In this document: one piece after another, positions 1 to 12,991 of the stretch
How the letters are laid out: each line of letters starts with the position of its first letter
How positions within the stretch are numbered: position 1 is the stretch's first letter
NCBI GenBank assembly: GCA_000934385.1
Contig: KN880437.1
Location: 1 to 64,000 of the forward strand
Source of the DNA: Cylindrobasidium torrendii FP15055 ss-10
Lineage: Eukaryota; Basidiomycota; Agaricomycetes; Agaricales; Physalacriaceae
Direction: 5' to 3'
Length of the DNA stretch: 64,000 nucleotides
Position numbers and translations under genes: made by a program
The notes under the pieces: generated by a model
The model's input: the letters and a program-made list of their open reading frames with translations, nothing else
Databases searched by the model: none
Told to the model about the DNA's origin: nothing

Positions 1-182
1 AGCAACTCCCAGGCCAAAGGAGCGGCGTCGTTCTATGTGTCCCCGCGTCCACGGAGGGGTCCCGCTCGGGAGCAGGACTGTCCGAGGTATTCTGGCCACC
101 CAACATAGCTTCTCAGAACTTCATACATCCATGGAACGTTTGAAATCATCTCTGGCTCAACCCAAAACGGACAAACATCAAA

Positions 183-1725
183 TTACTGTACAGATAAAAG
201 GTTTTTCTGACAACAACATATCAAAATAGAGAAGGTCTCAGACATTGGGGAATTCTGGCCATCAATATGCAAAAGATGCATTTCTTTGGCCTTGCGAATT
301 ACCCCTACTTTGAGAATGAGCCGAAATATAAGCAGTCGGTGGAGCACAGCATACACTTTTGAGCTTTGCTTCAACCGTTGAACATTATGAACGTTTGAGG
401 CAATAGTCACACTTTGATATCTCAATTCGAAGCGATCATATATCTTCCAAGTGTGCCCAATGACTGAAGGAAAGCCTGAGTCCTCGCTGTTGGAGCGACG
501 GTCTGAACCTTCCAACAAAACCGTGGGAGAAGTGTAGACAAACAAGTTCCAATGGTGGGTTTCGTTCCAAAAACCTTGTTTGAATCGTCTCGCAAAAGGG
601 AATTTCTTGCTCAGGTGTATAGTGGATCCCTGAAATACTTGAATGCAAGGGATGAGTACACATCGACAAGATGGAAACGTGACGAACCATAGCTTGAGTG
701 TTGAGATAGTACTGGCAATGTCTTGGGCAAAGTTATGCTCAAATTCCCTGCTTACGAGCACGACCGCCAAGTAGTCGAGGACTTGTAGCTGGCGTAAGGC
801 CGCGCCCAAGGCCGTGGTTTCAAGTTTGCGACCATCGAGGATAACAAGGCGTGTGAGGGTCGTTGAGGACTGAGCAACGATAGCAACGAGTAGTGCCTCT
901 GTGAACTCGAAACCCATTGCGTCCCGCTGGGCGTGTGCAAATGATTTAAGTCTGGATAGTGAGATGTCTTGCGCGAGATGTCGCTCCATGTAGCTTCCTT
1001 GGGCACCGTCGACTGTTAAATGCTCCAGCGAGACGAGGGATACACTCTGCGAAAACCGACACGCCCCAGAAAGGCGTAAGCGTTGGATGGAGGTGGGTTG
1101 GACAGATTGGAAGAGTGTATTCTGTGGTCCTACACCCAAGAACGTTTCGTATGACTGCAAGTTTCGTGGGGGTCCGACGGGAAAGAGAGCAAGCTCGAAT
1201 TGGAGGGAGAGGCCAGCGCCAGTGACTATCCTGGATTGATGAGTGGACTCTGAATGCGGTGTCCAGCACGCACCAAGTGGTCCAACCGGGGTTCCTCTCG
1301 TAGTATTGAAGACTCTAACCGATGTCATATTCTTCATCCTATACAGCGCTTCATGCGCGACTGATACTGGGAAATTTTGCAATGGCTGGGGCGATTGAGC
1401 TCGGGATCGTTATATCCAACAACGTGCTGACCTTGTCGCGAAGCCTGATAACCCTGCCATCGTTGGCGACATCTACACTCCGTATGCAAGAAAGCGAGAA
1501 TCCATTTGCGTTAGAAAGCAAGGTCCTGATCTGATTCTCGTGCAGAAGCGAGATGTACTGGCGCAGACATGTTGCTTCGTCTGTGATTTGCTTGCAGACA
1601 TGGAGAAGTCGAAAGTGTGTATTTGAGGGCTGTCTATTACGTCTGACATGCGTGTGCTCGTTCAAAAAATCCTCGTATATGCGCAAACGGAGTTCGACGG
1701 GCAGTCCAAGGAAGGAGGGAGACAT
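183..1725 (-). CDS. F-box-like protein, two exons
   Basis: Predicted exons are 1432-1725 and 183-1385, joined across a 46-nt intron (donor GTCAGC, branch-like ATAAC, acceptor CCCCAG), giving about 498 residues. The start MSPSFLGLPVELRLRIYEDF is the usual F-box-like opening of fungal proteins (L-P-x-E-L-R-x-x-I-Y), followed by a conserved Cys-Lys-Gln-Ile helix. The remainder contains leucine-rich stretches such as RLRLSG and LEHLTVDG. F-box proteins normally bind Skp1 and present substrates to an SCF ubiquitin ligase; the substrate here is unknown. The last third looks less regular and may hide another intron. It is divergent from the E1-beta gene, with 235 nt between start codons. Confidence 0.6.
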
Positions 1726-1960
1726 TGTACTGCAAGGACCGGGGTGCGATCAACTGGTTAAGTACCAACCCCCGTCATCCTCGCAAGCAGCTTAGTCGCA
1801 CTGGCCAATATTAATCTTCAAACCGTTGGAATTCAAAAGCGAGCTACACATCCATCTGTACCTAACGCTGTTCGAATAGAGCATTCAACATTGGCGCAAC
1901 ATGAAAGATCTTGTGACCTTCGATTCATAACCACCCACGGTAGTCTGCCGGAGCTTGGAC

Positions 1961-3385
1961 ATGTTGCCTCTTACCACCATCGTTCGTCGCAGTCTTTGCA
2001 GACGTCGGCTTTACGCTACCGCAGCGTCTTCCGCTTCCGCTGCGTCGAGTGAGCCACCACCGGCGGGAGGCCATCTCCCCTCAGTCGCTTCATCATCGCT
2101 CTTGCGAACGACGCGCGACCTCGCCGTCCGTACACCCGACATCCACTGGGCAGAAGATGAGCAGCTATCACCGATAGTCGGGGCGCGCGAGACGCGTAAG
2201 ATGAATCTGTACCAGGCAGTTCGTGATGCTATGAGGTATGTTACACTCAACGCGCCGTGTAATCACTGACCGTCAAATAGCATCGCACTGGGAAAGGACG
2301 ACAACGCAGTCGTCTTTGGCGAAGATGTCGCTTTTGGAGGAGTTTTCCGATGTACTATGGTATGTTCAGTTCATCTTCCCCTGCCCTCCATCTGCGCACC
2401 GTCGCTCCAATCATATACCCAGCCTTTCTGAATTTCCGTGGCATACAATATCTCCTACTACTGGCGAGTTGCAAGCCTGCTAACTTGCCCACAGGGTCTC
2501 GCCGAAGAGTTTGGCCGGGAGCGCGTCTTTAACACACCGTTGACCGAGCAAGGCATCGTCGGATTTGGCATTGGAATGGCCCTCATGGGGCACACAGCAA
2601 TTGCAGAAATCCAGTTCAGTGACTATCTAGGACCTTCGTTCGACCAACTGTTCAACGAGGCCGCGAAGATTCGCTACCGTTCGGGAAACCAGTACAATGT
2701 CGGTGGTCTCACCGTTCGGACGCCAACCATGGCGGTCGGTCACGGCGGCCTCTACCATTCGCAATCACCTGAAGGCTTCTTCCTTGGTGCAGCAGGGCTC
2801 AAGGTGGTCATTCCACGATCCCCCATACAGGCCAAAGGGCTTCTGCTCGCCGCTATCCGCGACCCAAATCCTGTCATTTTCATGGAACCCAAGATTCTTT
2901 ATCGCTCTGCCATTGAGCAGGTGCCACTGGACGACTACACCCTGCCACTCGGAAAGGCAGAGATACTGGTTCCCGGCAAGGATATCACCGTCGTTAGCTG
3001 GGGGACTCCATTGTACAATTGCGAAACGGCGCTGCACATTCTCGAGACACCCTCGCCCGAGCTTGAATCTGTCATCCCGCGGTCACTGCGTGCGGCCAAG
3101 GTGGAACTCATCGACTTGCGCTCAATAATGCCATGGGATATGAACACTATTGTTGAGAGCGTCAATCGGACGGGAAGGCTCATTGTCGTGCATGAAGCTG
3201 GGATGAGCGGAGGTGTTGGGTCCGAAATTGCGGCGCAGATTCAGCAAAGATGTTTCTTGAAGCTGCAGGCACCGGTGAAGAGAATTACGGGCTGGGACGT
3301 GCCGTCTGCGTTACAATATGAGTTGTTCAACGTTCCAGATGCGTTGCGCATTGCGGACGGTATTATAGAGACACTTTCGTACTGA
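1961..3385 (+). CDS. Branched-chain 2-oxoacid dehydrogenase E1 subunit beta, mitochondrial
   Basis: Exons 1961-2235, 2281-2359 and 2495-3385 encode about 414 residues. The N-terminus ([20 protein letters not shown]) is an Arg-rich, acid-free mitochondrial presequence. The core has the transketolase-like E1-beta signatures: [40 protein letters not shown] and the C-terminal domain around GWDVP. With an E1-alpha subunit encoded elsewhere it would decarboxylate the oxoacids from Leu, Ile and Val using thiamine diphosphate. The motif wording fits the branched-chain enzyme better than pyruvate dehydrogenase beta. The first start codon in frame is a TTG at 1955, so ATG 1961 was chosen. Intron 2 is 135 nt, an outlier in this window. 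Confidence 0.93.
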
Positions 3386-3791
3386 ACTGGCAGTCGTGAG
3401 GTTTGACATGACTTCAAACTACATTTGCAAGTGTTACTGTTACCTTTCATATTGAGTGCTGTCTTTCTGAGAGCTAGATACCTAGCTCCCAAGTCTTGGG
3501 TACATAATCCTCAAATGAAGCTACACCCGTTCAAATTCAAAGCGTACATAAGTAGTTAGTTGGTATTTCAAATTCAGAGTTTGCCCCCACGATCGATTCC
3601 TTGGAGAAGTTCTTCACGGCCCGACCGGACCTAGCCAAGCGCACCTCCAAGTTCCTTTGTACCACCGTTCATCATTTATTGCCATTTATTCTATCGGGCT
3701 ACTCTCCAGGAAACCATACAGGACAACACGCAAGGGTCGTCGCGGCTACACGCCCTTAGTCCGTTCCACTTCGACCCAAATCTCGTTCGAA

Positions 3792-5724
3792 ATGGACATT
3801 CACAACGAATCTACATTTGTAGCACCCGAAGGTGTTTACTCCGTCACCGAGGAGCACAAGCCGTTTCTTCTCGTCAGTCATAACACAAACAGCCCGCCTG
3901 CAATCTACCCAACCCGCGTATCCAGCGTCATTGTCCGCTATCCTCCACAATCCACCAAACTTGGCGGGACGCCAGGTTTTGCTCAGCTCCTCAACGTTGG
4001 CGGGGGCAAGGGGAATGATGGGAAGAAGGAGGGGTCTGCAACGAACAGCAAGCACAGGGACGACGGCATCAGCCAGAGCAGCAGTGATACCGCTGAAGAC
4101 GATGCTGCAGCTGAAAGACCAGTAGACGTGAATTCCCCGATAACGACCGATTATCCCGCCTGGCTCTCCCCTCCAACGTCTCCCGTCAAGAAACGGGTCG
4201 TTCGTCCTAAACATAACATTCGCACTACATCGTCTACGTTCATCACGCGCCTCCAGACTGGCGAGGGAACCAACAAGTCTCTACAGTCAAAGCAGGGCGA
4301 CGTGAGCTTCCTATTCTACACTTCGGGCAAGACGTTTCTCTGGGTGGAAGCAGGAACAAAGCAAAAGGTGCGCTCTGACTTCCCAGTTGCTCAATACGAT
4401 CACTCACCTTACATTCCAGGAGCCTTTAGCGAAGGTATACGCTATATTCACTAAGCAACCGGACGCGAACTCAACATGCAAAGGTTACCTTCTCAGCACA
4501 CCCAACGTGTCACGACGTCAATAGGTCTACCGCGGCCCCGGACAGGCTGGACGTTATCATCGGGTTTAGCACTGGAGACTTGGTCTGGTTAGGTCCGTTC
4601 TCTGTAGCAGTGCATTTTATCCGTAGCGCTCACATTCGGCCTGCTAGATCCCGTTTCTTCGCGCTATGGGCGCCTAAACAAGCAGGTATGTCACATCCAC
4701 CAGATGCTAGCAAGCAACGCTCATACTCAGTCAGGGTTGTATCACAAGTTCTCCATGCACGTCTGTGCGTTGGGTTCCCTCTTCTTCCACTTTATTTCTT
4801 GTATCCCATGCGGACGGAACGATTATCGTCTACGACAAGGAGCGCGAAGACGGGACTTTCAAGCCGTCAGAAGTCGCTGCGAAAGACTGGGACCCCGTCG
4901 CCAACATATTTGTGACCATGCCTCCGTGGCATCCTGCGGCTGGTGGTCCACTGAAGGACAGAGACAAGGCCATCAGGAATCCCGTCAGTCACTGGCGAGT
5001 TTCCCGCAAGAGCATCATTGACTTCGTGTTTTCTCCCGACGTCAAATACGTGGGGGCCATCTCTGAGGATGGATGTGTCCGCGTAATCGATGCGTTAGCA
5101 GAACAACTTGTCGACTGCTATGCGTCCTACTTTGGCTCCTTCACTTGTATCGCATGGTCTCCAGATGGACGCTTCATCCTTACCGGAGGACAGGACGACT
5201 TGCTCACGCTCTTCTCACCTTGGGAGCAGCGCGTTGTTGCACGCTGCCAAGGTCATGCATCTTTCGTTACCGCAGTGGCTTTCGACGACCTTCGATGCGA
5301 CGGTCGTACCTACCGGTTTGGCAGCGTCGGGGAGGACAACAAGCTGATTCTCTGGGATTTCTCCAGTGGTACGCTGCACAGGCCAAAGTTCCACACGACG
5401 CTCTCCCAGCGTATGTCTATGTCCTCGACGGTTTCGCTTGCCTTCAGGCATGACAGATCCGCACTACATCTTCCTGTGCATGCGCCAGCCACGGAAGAAA
5501 ACCCATATCCACGTTATCATCCCGCCCCTTCGCGTAACGAGGTTCCCATCGTTCAGCCTGTTATTGCAAAGCAAATCGAGGGCGACCTTCTCGCGGGCTT
5601 GCAATTCCTACAACGGCACTTGGTCACTGCCACAAAGACAGGGCTGCTCAAGCTTTGGATACGACCACTGGCACCCCGAGGTCGCATAGTCAAGAACGGA
5701 CGGAGGATGTACAACAATGATTGA
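3792..5724 (+). CDS. creC: CreC/WDR20-type WD40 protein
   Basis: Five exons (3792-4367, 4420-4434, 4484-4592, 4648-4685, 4735-5724) give about 575 residues; exon 2 is only 15 nt. The spliced protein carries the family signatures FSAHPTCHDVN, LDVIIGFSTGDLVWLDP, HADGTIIVYDK and several WD repeats (CIAWSPDGRFILTGGQDD, GHASFVTAVAFDD). In Aspergillus CreC forms a complex with the deubiquitinase CreB and takes part in carbon catabolite repression; animal WDR20 does the same with USP12/46. The region between the N-terminus and the repeats is Ser/Pro-rich and probably disordered. The gene symbol is by homology only. Confidence 0.88.
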
Positions 5725-7943
5725 TCTAATTTTCCTCGTTGAAGACGAAACGACGAACGGCCTACGCGCGTATGGCGTGAAACAGAAGATGTGTATGTGT
5801 ATGCTATCGTAAATTATTTCTTATCCCAAACTATTCTATCTCTGATGGGCAGACACCCTTGCACAAGATTATTCTCGTCAATAACGGCGACCGTCAAAAA
5901 CTCTCAATGGTGCTGGACTCCTTCCTGTCACCCCTTGAGCCAGCTGCCTGCCAACTGTGAGGGCCAAGGCAGGTCGACGCGTCGGTACCAAGAACTTGAA
6001 TCCTCTTGGTTTCCGTCAATCTGGACGATAGCTGTTGTTATTCGTCGGTCTCAAGACCAGTGGGAACGAATGTACACGCATCGTTGGGTTTCCTCAAAGT
6101 GCGTCTGGGTCTGTTTGAATTGAAACACCAGCGCTAGTGCAATGAACATGTCGTGAGAATGTCTGCAACAGCACTCGCAACTGGCCGATGTCGATGATGT
6201 TACAGGGCATTCTACGTAAATCCTCCCTAGAAATGGACACACCAAGCCAGGTCCTGGGTATCCGGAGAAAGCTGCGTCAATTAAGTGTGAATCGCGGGGC
6301 TCACTCACCACTCACGTAACAGTCCTGATGTTGAAGTTACGTTTGTCGTGCTCAATGCGCGCAATGAACTTGCATTCGCGCCACCTTGAGAGTGTCTGCC
6401 CTTCCTGTTTTCGCTGGACTTCATACCCATTGCAGTCATACTACAATGGGAGAAAAACAGCGAGATAAATCAGTCTGTTGATCTACGTAGGTAGCATTGA
6501 GTGAATGGTGTCTGTGTGTATTCCGACGAGGTTCCAATATCGGCAACACAGAAAGAGAGGAACCATGAGCGCAGAGAGGCCAGATATGCGGTATCGCCTG
6601 TGTGAGCAAGAGCATGGCACTAAACGAAAGCGGCGCGGGATAAGCCGACACATACCCCAATAGGAGATAACAGACTGATTCTATCGGTGAGCTTCATGCA
6701 AGAGCTCTGAGGCGCTCAAAATGTACCAGATACATACAGCCTGAGGCCTGAGGAACAATCGTTTGCGGAACGTTAACCAGCGTCGACAACAAGATTTAAC
6801 ATTGCAGGCCCATTCAACCATAATGGATCCGTCGAAAACGTTGCGATGTACGTGTACGACTTTGCACTTCGGTTGGCGCGAGCGAATCTGTCTGTAATGG
6901 CGACGTACCTGCGTGATTTCCAGCATGTAGAACATGCAGTTGAACCATGTGCATGAGCGCTTGAGCAACCGCTAGCTAGTTCTCGTGAGTACCGTTGTGT
7001 GCATGCCTACGTTCCCAAAGGATTGGTCGTAAACTCCCGTGTTGACGATAGTGAAAAGGAATGAAAGGCACAAAGTGACGGCGACGGTGGTAGAGAACTG
7101 CACAATTCCGACGGGTTTGAATTCACTGAGCCTCGACCCGGGGCGCTAAATTATTTTTTTCTCAAGTCGTTGGATCTTCCATGCTACAAACTGGACTTAT
7201 TGTCTACTCCACAGTGGCCCTGCATGTTTTGATGCATCGACTCCGCGAGGTTGACCGACTCGGGCCACGGCGGCCTCTCGTATTCGGGACCATTCGTACT
7301 CAGCTATAATAGTAACTAATCCGCTATCCGTTGGCAACTAAGAACCGAACATTGAAATATTGAAGCACCGAAGCCCTGATTTGCCAATTTGCTCTGTAAT
7401 TGTACCTCTAGATCTCGTTGAACCATGTATGTATACAAATATTGGAATACCATTTATGGAAAGATTGGTTCAAGACCTAGAATTGAACGGCGTGCCTCGC
7501 CTTCGTGGCTGAACGCGTCTGGCAAATTAATTTGAGGCGCAAAACCATGAAAAGAGGCGCAGCGCTGATAGCCGACTGATCGGGTTATGCCTTGTGCCGC
7601 CGGGTAGATGTACCGTACCGTTCATCCTGGACTTGAGCTTAGCTTGACCTCTCGCAAAAATCAAAAAATCAAGATAAACCGAGTTATCTGCAATAGAACT
7701 CCTGTCAAATCCCTGGACCTATGATTTATTGGTAGCGGCTTGCCTGGTTGTTATGTTTGAGTATGATTTGAGCCCCCGTCACGAACTTCGAACATTCTGA
7801 TACCTCCATCCGTTAGTTGGATTGCCAAAAGTACCGCTTCCGCTACACGCTGCGTCCTCATGCCGAGAGCTTTATAACCAATTTCGAGTGCCCCAGAGTC
7901 CCTCATACTCTTTCTTTGAGTTCCCCCTCCCTCCACATTATCC
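5725..7943. other. Gene-free interval of 2.2 kb
   Basis: Between the WD40 and SDR genes all six frames hold only short, low-complexity open frames with no recognisable protein motif and no chain of splice sites that would join them. I see no tRNA-like cloverleaf or transposon ends. Long 5' or 3' untranslated regions, an unannotated non-coding RNA or decayed mobile DNA are all possible. Confidence 0.5.
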
Positions 7944-9183
7944 ATGGCATCCTCCACACCTCTCGTCTGGCTTATCACAGGAACCTCGTACGCCTCAACA
8001 CTCACTAGCTCTGCGTCGTCTCAACTCATCGCTGTAGGTCCGGTATCGGTCGCGAGCTGGCCCTCGCTGCCCTTCGCCGTGGCGAAAAGGTCATTGCGAC
8101 CACTCGTGCACGCTCTATGCCCCAGCTGGACGACCTCAAGGCGCAAGGCGCTGCTGTCCTTGAGATGGACATCACCGTGCCGCTGAACGACCTGCACAAG
8201 GTTGCTGAGAAGGCCATCGCTATCTATGGACACGTCGATGTCCTCGTCAACAACGCCGGTACGCTGCAATGATGCGTAGCTCTTCATCCTCCCTGACCAC
8301 ATCGCGAAGGTGCATTCTTGGCGTGTGGTGCGACCGAAGAAATCTCGTATGTGCTTTACTCCTTCCAGTTAAATCGATTAGACTAACACGTTCCGCCAGG
8401 CCTGAGGACACCTTCAGCCAATACAAGTGCGTGGTGAACATTACACACACACAACGCGACGGGTGCTAACCGACATGCAGCCTCAATCTGTTCGGTTCGC
8501 TTAACGTTGCGCGCGCTTTCCTACCCTACATGCGCAAGCGCCGCTCCGGAAAGGTCGTCTGGATTGGCTCCCTTACCGGCTGGCAGTACGTGACCTCCTT
8601 TCATGGACAACGAATGGTGGCTAATAAACCCTGTTTGATTAGACCTACCCCTGCTCTTAGCATGTACGCCTCTGTGAAGCACGCTATGCGCGGTACGATC
8701 TCATTCTATTCTCACGGAATGCATTACTGAGATGTTTGTTCAGGCATCTCCGAGACTATGGACATTGAAATTTCTCCCCTCGGTCTGCGCTCTATCAACA
8801 TCGAGCCAGGCTACTTCCGCTCCAAGCTCATCGACCCCAACAACCGCAACCTCTATAACAACACGATTGCCGATTACAAGGAAGCGATGGAGGGTATGGA
8901 CGCGATCTTCAAGTGTAAGTCTTCTCTCTCCCTATAACTATAGGAGATGGGCTAATGCTCAATAACAGCGCTCGATGGTACCCAACCTGGTGACAGCGCT
9001 AAGCTCGGCGAGGCTATTGTCGACATCATAAAGGGTCAGGGCAAGGCAGCAGGAAAGACTATCCCACGAAGCCTTCAGCTCGGCGACGACTGCTATGAAG
9101 TTGTCAAGAAGGAGTTGACCGACCGCCTGCAAATCCTCGAGGAGTGGAAGGAGGTCACCACTGGCCTGAACGTGTCCAAATAA
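7944..9183 (+). CDS. Short-chain dehydrogenase/reductase (classical SDR)
   Basis: Eight exons (7944-7987, 8038-8258, 8310-8346, 8400-8426, 8481-8585, 8643-8692, 8744-8914, 8969-9183) with seven 50-57-nt introns give 289 residues. Splicing creates the cofactor-binding motif TGTSSGIG (residues 12-19), NNAG, and the catalytic Tyr153-x3-Lys157 (YASVK). A classical SDR of this size uses NAD(P)H to reduce or oxidise a carbonyl or hydroxyl group; the substrate cannot be deduced. EPGYFRSKL after the active site is typical of fungal 3-oxoacyl-reductase-like SDRs. No signal peptide or membrane segment is present, so it is probably cytosolic. Confidence 0.92.
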
Positions 9184-9401
9184 GTAACACGGATGCACTG
9201 GGATCAATGTAGGAATAGATAGGATACATCGCGGAAATGCATTTCACGCACCTGAAAATGGTGCTAATGGCCAAGCTCCTGCGTCGAGTGCAAGAATGAT
9301 TGAGTAGCATTGGCAGTGCCTCTGATCACGAGATCGCGTTCACATTGAGAGTTAGAGCGGCGATTGCCTTGCCTCTCACCCTCATCTACGAAAAATCGAA
9401 C

Positions 9402-10058
9402 ATGGGTGGGTACGCAAGACAGACATGAAAGTGAAACTGACTCACATGCTATCTTTGAGGCGTAACATTATGGCTCGTTGCTCCTGAACCAGAAGCTCAA
9501 AAACTGCGCCAATTGATGAGTTTGCGGCCTTCTGTCAATGGGGCACAAACAACTTCGGAAACGTCCTATCCCACATTCGAGCCCCATATCACTCTCCTCT
9601 CTTTACCTGCTGAGTCGAGTGTATCTACCGACGCCTTGCGCTCCGCAGCACAAAAATGCAAGAACCTCTCTGTGTCGTTCAAATCTGTCGACATCAGTGA
9701 CCATTTCTTCCGCTCTGTGCTTGTCTCCATCGCACCGACGCAGGAGCTGTGGGATATGCATTCTCTTGTACACGGCGAACTCAAACAGGAGCCTCGCACG
9801 CCGATGTACCCGCACATGTCGCTTTGCTACATCACGAACGAGGATGCAGAGAGGGGTGAACGCCAAAGATTCTACAACATGCTGGACGATGGCGGGAGGA
9901 TCAAATCTGCTGGGGCTGGCGTAGCACTGGACTGTGCCCCGGAAGGTGCCCGAAAGGCAGATTGGGTTTCTGGATTCAAGGTGAAGGAGATATGGATCGC
10001 AGAGTGTAACGGCCCAGTCGATACTTGGACCATCCTTGACAAGGTGCAACTACGATGA
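9402..10058 (+). CDS. 2',3'-cyclic-nucleotide 3'-phosphodiesterase-like (2H phosphoesterase)
   Basis: The first exon is only the four bases ATGG (9402-9405). A 54-nt intron (GTGGGT...TTTGAG) then leads into exon 2 (9460-10058), giving 200 residues beginning MGVTLWLVAPEPE. Two H-x-[ST] motifs, FEPHITL (His44) and YPHMSL (His120), are the paired catalytic signatures of 2H phosphoesterases. Overall length and the N-terminal WLVAP block match fungal Cpd1, which opens ADP-ribose 1'',2''-cyclic phosphate, a product of tRNA splicing. A macro-domain protein, which may act on related ADP-ribose derivatives, lies at 56343, but they are 46 kb apart. Confidence 0.85.
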
Positions 10059-10712
10059 AGAGCTTATCGCCACCCACGTTGACCAAAGACCAATCGAATA
10101 TGTCACCCTCAGCGATGAACATACCTTTCATTATACACACTGGACCGTTGGAGGTTGAAGATAACAATGCTTTGAGCGGAATTGTAGTAAACATCATTTA
10201 CTAGTAATTGGCCATCGATTGCGCTAAAGTCTACGGTCTGCCGTAACATCCGTCGACCGTCCTGACGATTATCCTGTTAGATAATGGATATTGCAAGAGG
10301 TACACCTCATCCTCCGAGCGCCACAGGTCCAAACTATCCCTGGGCGAATGTAAATTACGTGCCGAAAGGAAAGTGCGGGGCCCCACGGGGAAGCGCTTGG
10401 CTGTCAGCAGGTCCCCTAAGCACATACGAACGCGCCTAGGCGTACTCTAATCGTATTCTAGAGGCGCGGAAGCATCACATTCGATAACTGAGCGCCCCAC
10501 AACGCACACATTACTAACTGCTAAGCACTTACCTATGTCACTGTGGGCCTGCTATCCCACTAAACTGTGTAGATTCGGCTGGGATTTGCTCGTCGGTCAG
10601 AGATGAATGATGCAAGAAGAAACAATAGATTAGAGGCTACACAAAGAAAGAATGATAGTACAGGTATTTTAATAATGGATCCCCCTCCAGATATCTACGA
10701 ATGCCGGAACGC
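10059..10712. other. Convergent intergenic region
   Basis: These 650 nt separate the converging 3' ends of the Cpd1-like and acetyl-CoA synthetase genes. It is presumably 3' UTRs and polyadenylation signals. I see no coding potential or repeat. Confidence 0.5.
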
Positions 10713-12991
10713 TCATGCAGACACCTTCAACTTGATGATCTCTACAATGCCAGGATCCGCCACTGTGCTGAGGTCACCGAGCTGGTCGCCCTCGCCCGCT
10801 ACAATCTTGCGCATGATACGGCGCATAATCTTTCCGCTGCGAGTCTTTGGCAGGTCGGGGACGATGTAGATCTTCTTTGGTGCTGCGAAGGGACCGATGG
10901 TCTTGCGTACTTGTAGTGTGAGCTCCTTGATGAGGGGCGTCTCGTTGGCGAGGTCATACTTGAACTCCGGCTTCAGAGTGACGAACGAGTAGACAGCCTG
11001 GCCAGTGAGCTCGTCTGCTGTGCCAATGACTGCAGTCTCGGCGACACCCTTGTGCATGATGAGCGCGCTCTCAATCTCAGCTGTCGAAAGACGATGGCCA
11101 GAGACATTGATAACATCTGAAGGAGGGAATGAGTCTCATGAGAACGATGGTGTATCGAATCAACATACCGTCGATTCTGCCCTTAATCCAGATGTAACCG
11201 TCATGGTCGCGGGCAGCTCCGTCCCCAGTGAAGAACAGGCCAGGGTATGGCTTCATGTATGTTTCCAGATAGCTTGGGGAGACATCAGTAACCAGTCATT
11301 TTCGCGCAACCATATGGACATACCGTTTGTGGTCGCCCCAAATCGTACGAGCAATGGATGGCCAGGGCGTGGCGAGAGCGAGTACACCTTCGACATCGTT
11401 GCCCTCCAGAACCTTGCCAGACACCGGGTCCAGGAGCTTGGGCTCGATGCCGAAGAATGGTACGGTGGCAGAGCCAGGCTTGGTCCTGATGGCTCCTGGG
11501 AAGGGTGTGATGACAATGGAGCCAGTCTCTGTTTGCCAGAAGGTGTCGACAATAGCGCACTGCTTGCGGCCGACGATTTCGTTGTACCATGACCATGCCT
11601 CAGGGTTAATAGGCTCGCCGACAGAGCCTAGAACCCGCAGTGAGGACAGGTCGTGGCCTTCGACGTGAGTCTCGCCGAGGCGGCGGAGGAGACGAATGGC
11701 AGTCGGGGCTGAGTAGAAGTGCGAGAGCTTGTGCTCCTGAACAACTTGCCAATAACGCGACGGCGTAGGATAGACAGGAGTGGACTCGAAGACGACTGTG
11801 GTGACACCGTTGAGGAGAGGACCATAGGTGATGTAGGTGTGGCCAGTGATCCAGCCGACATCCGCCATGCAGCCAAAGGTATCGCCAGGGTGGACGTCGA
11901 AGACATACTTGACCGTCAGAGCAGCGCCAAGCAGGTAGCCACCAGTGCTGTGCACGACACCCTTTGGCTTGCCAGTTGAGCCGGAAGTCTAGAGAGAGGT
12001 CAGTCATGAGGTGGCCGACAAGAATGGCGAGACTCACATAAAGAATGAACAATGGGTCCTCGCTGGCCATAATCTCCGGCGCACAGTAACTAGGAACCTT
12101 GGCAATCTCCTCGTGCCACCAAAAGTCACGGCCAGAGGTCATGGGAACTTCACTGCCAGTGCGCTTGAGGACAAGGACATTCTGCACCAATGGGCACTCC
12201 TTGAGTGCAGCGTCGACGATAGCCTTCGTAGCAATAGACTTGCCACCGCGGCGGCCCTCGTCCGAAGTGATGACAACGCGGCTAGCACAGTCTTGTACGC
12301 GGTCGCGCAAAGACTCGGCAGAAAATCCAGCGAAAACGACAGAGTGAATGGCACCGATGCGCGCGCACGCAAGGAAGGCGGCGAGCGCATGCCATGTCAT
12401 CGGAAGGTAGATGGACACCTGCCGGCGATATGAGCGGCAGAACCGACGATGATTTGACTGCTACGCACTGTATCACCCTTCTTAATGCCCCAGGACTTGA
12501 GGACGTTTGCGACGGCGCAGACCTCACGGAGAAGCTCGCCGTAGGAGACGCGTCTGCCCTCACCGGGCTCGTCTGCCTCATAGATAATAGCGGTCTAGAC
12601 GAGTAATGAGCGAGATGTCGGTGAGGGAAGCAGCCGGAGCACGCACCCGGTCGGGGTCCTCGAAAGCCCAACGGTCAACACAGTTGTAGGAAGCGTTCAG
12701 TCCACCTTCTGGAAACCAGGCGATGTCGCCAGTCTCGAAGGATCCAGCGCGGACGGTCTTGAAGGGACGGTCCCAGTATAAAGTTTCGCGGGCGATCTGG
12801 AGAACAAGTGAATAAGATGTGACTTTGTGCCAGAGATGGAGACGCACATTTGCCCACCACTCGTCGCTGTTGGGGCCGATGGTCTCAGAGTGGGCTGCCT
12901 TGTAGGCGGCAAAGTCTGGACCGACATGCGGCGTCTTGGGCCCAGAGGCTACGCGGGGCGCGACAGGATGGATTTCGGATGCTTCAGACAT
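10713..12991 (-). CDS. Acetyl-CoA synthetase
   Basis: Seven exons (12848-12991, 12647-12796, 12469-12594, 12038-12418, 11324-11988, 11169-11272, 10713-11116), all in phase, give 657 residues, the usual length of AMP-forming acetyl-CoA synthetase. Visible motifs are the N-terminal [10 protein letters not shown], the P-loop [10 protein letters not shown] formed across a splice junction, [19 protein letters not shown], and the C-terminal [10 protein letters not shown], whose lysine is the catalytic and acetylation-regulated residue in this family. The enzyme makes acetyl-CoA from acetate, ATP and CoA in the cytosol and nucleus. In fungi it is facA or ACS1 and is often induced by acetate. Confidence 0.97.
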
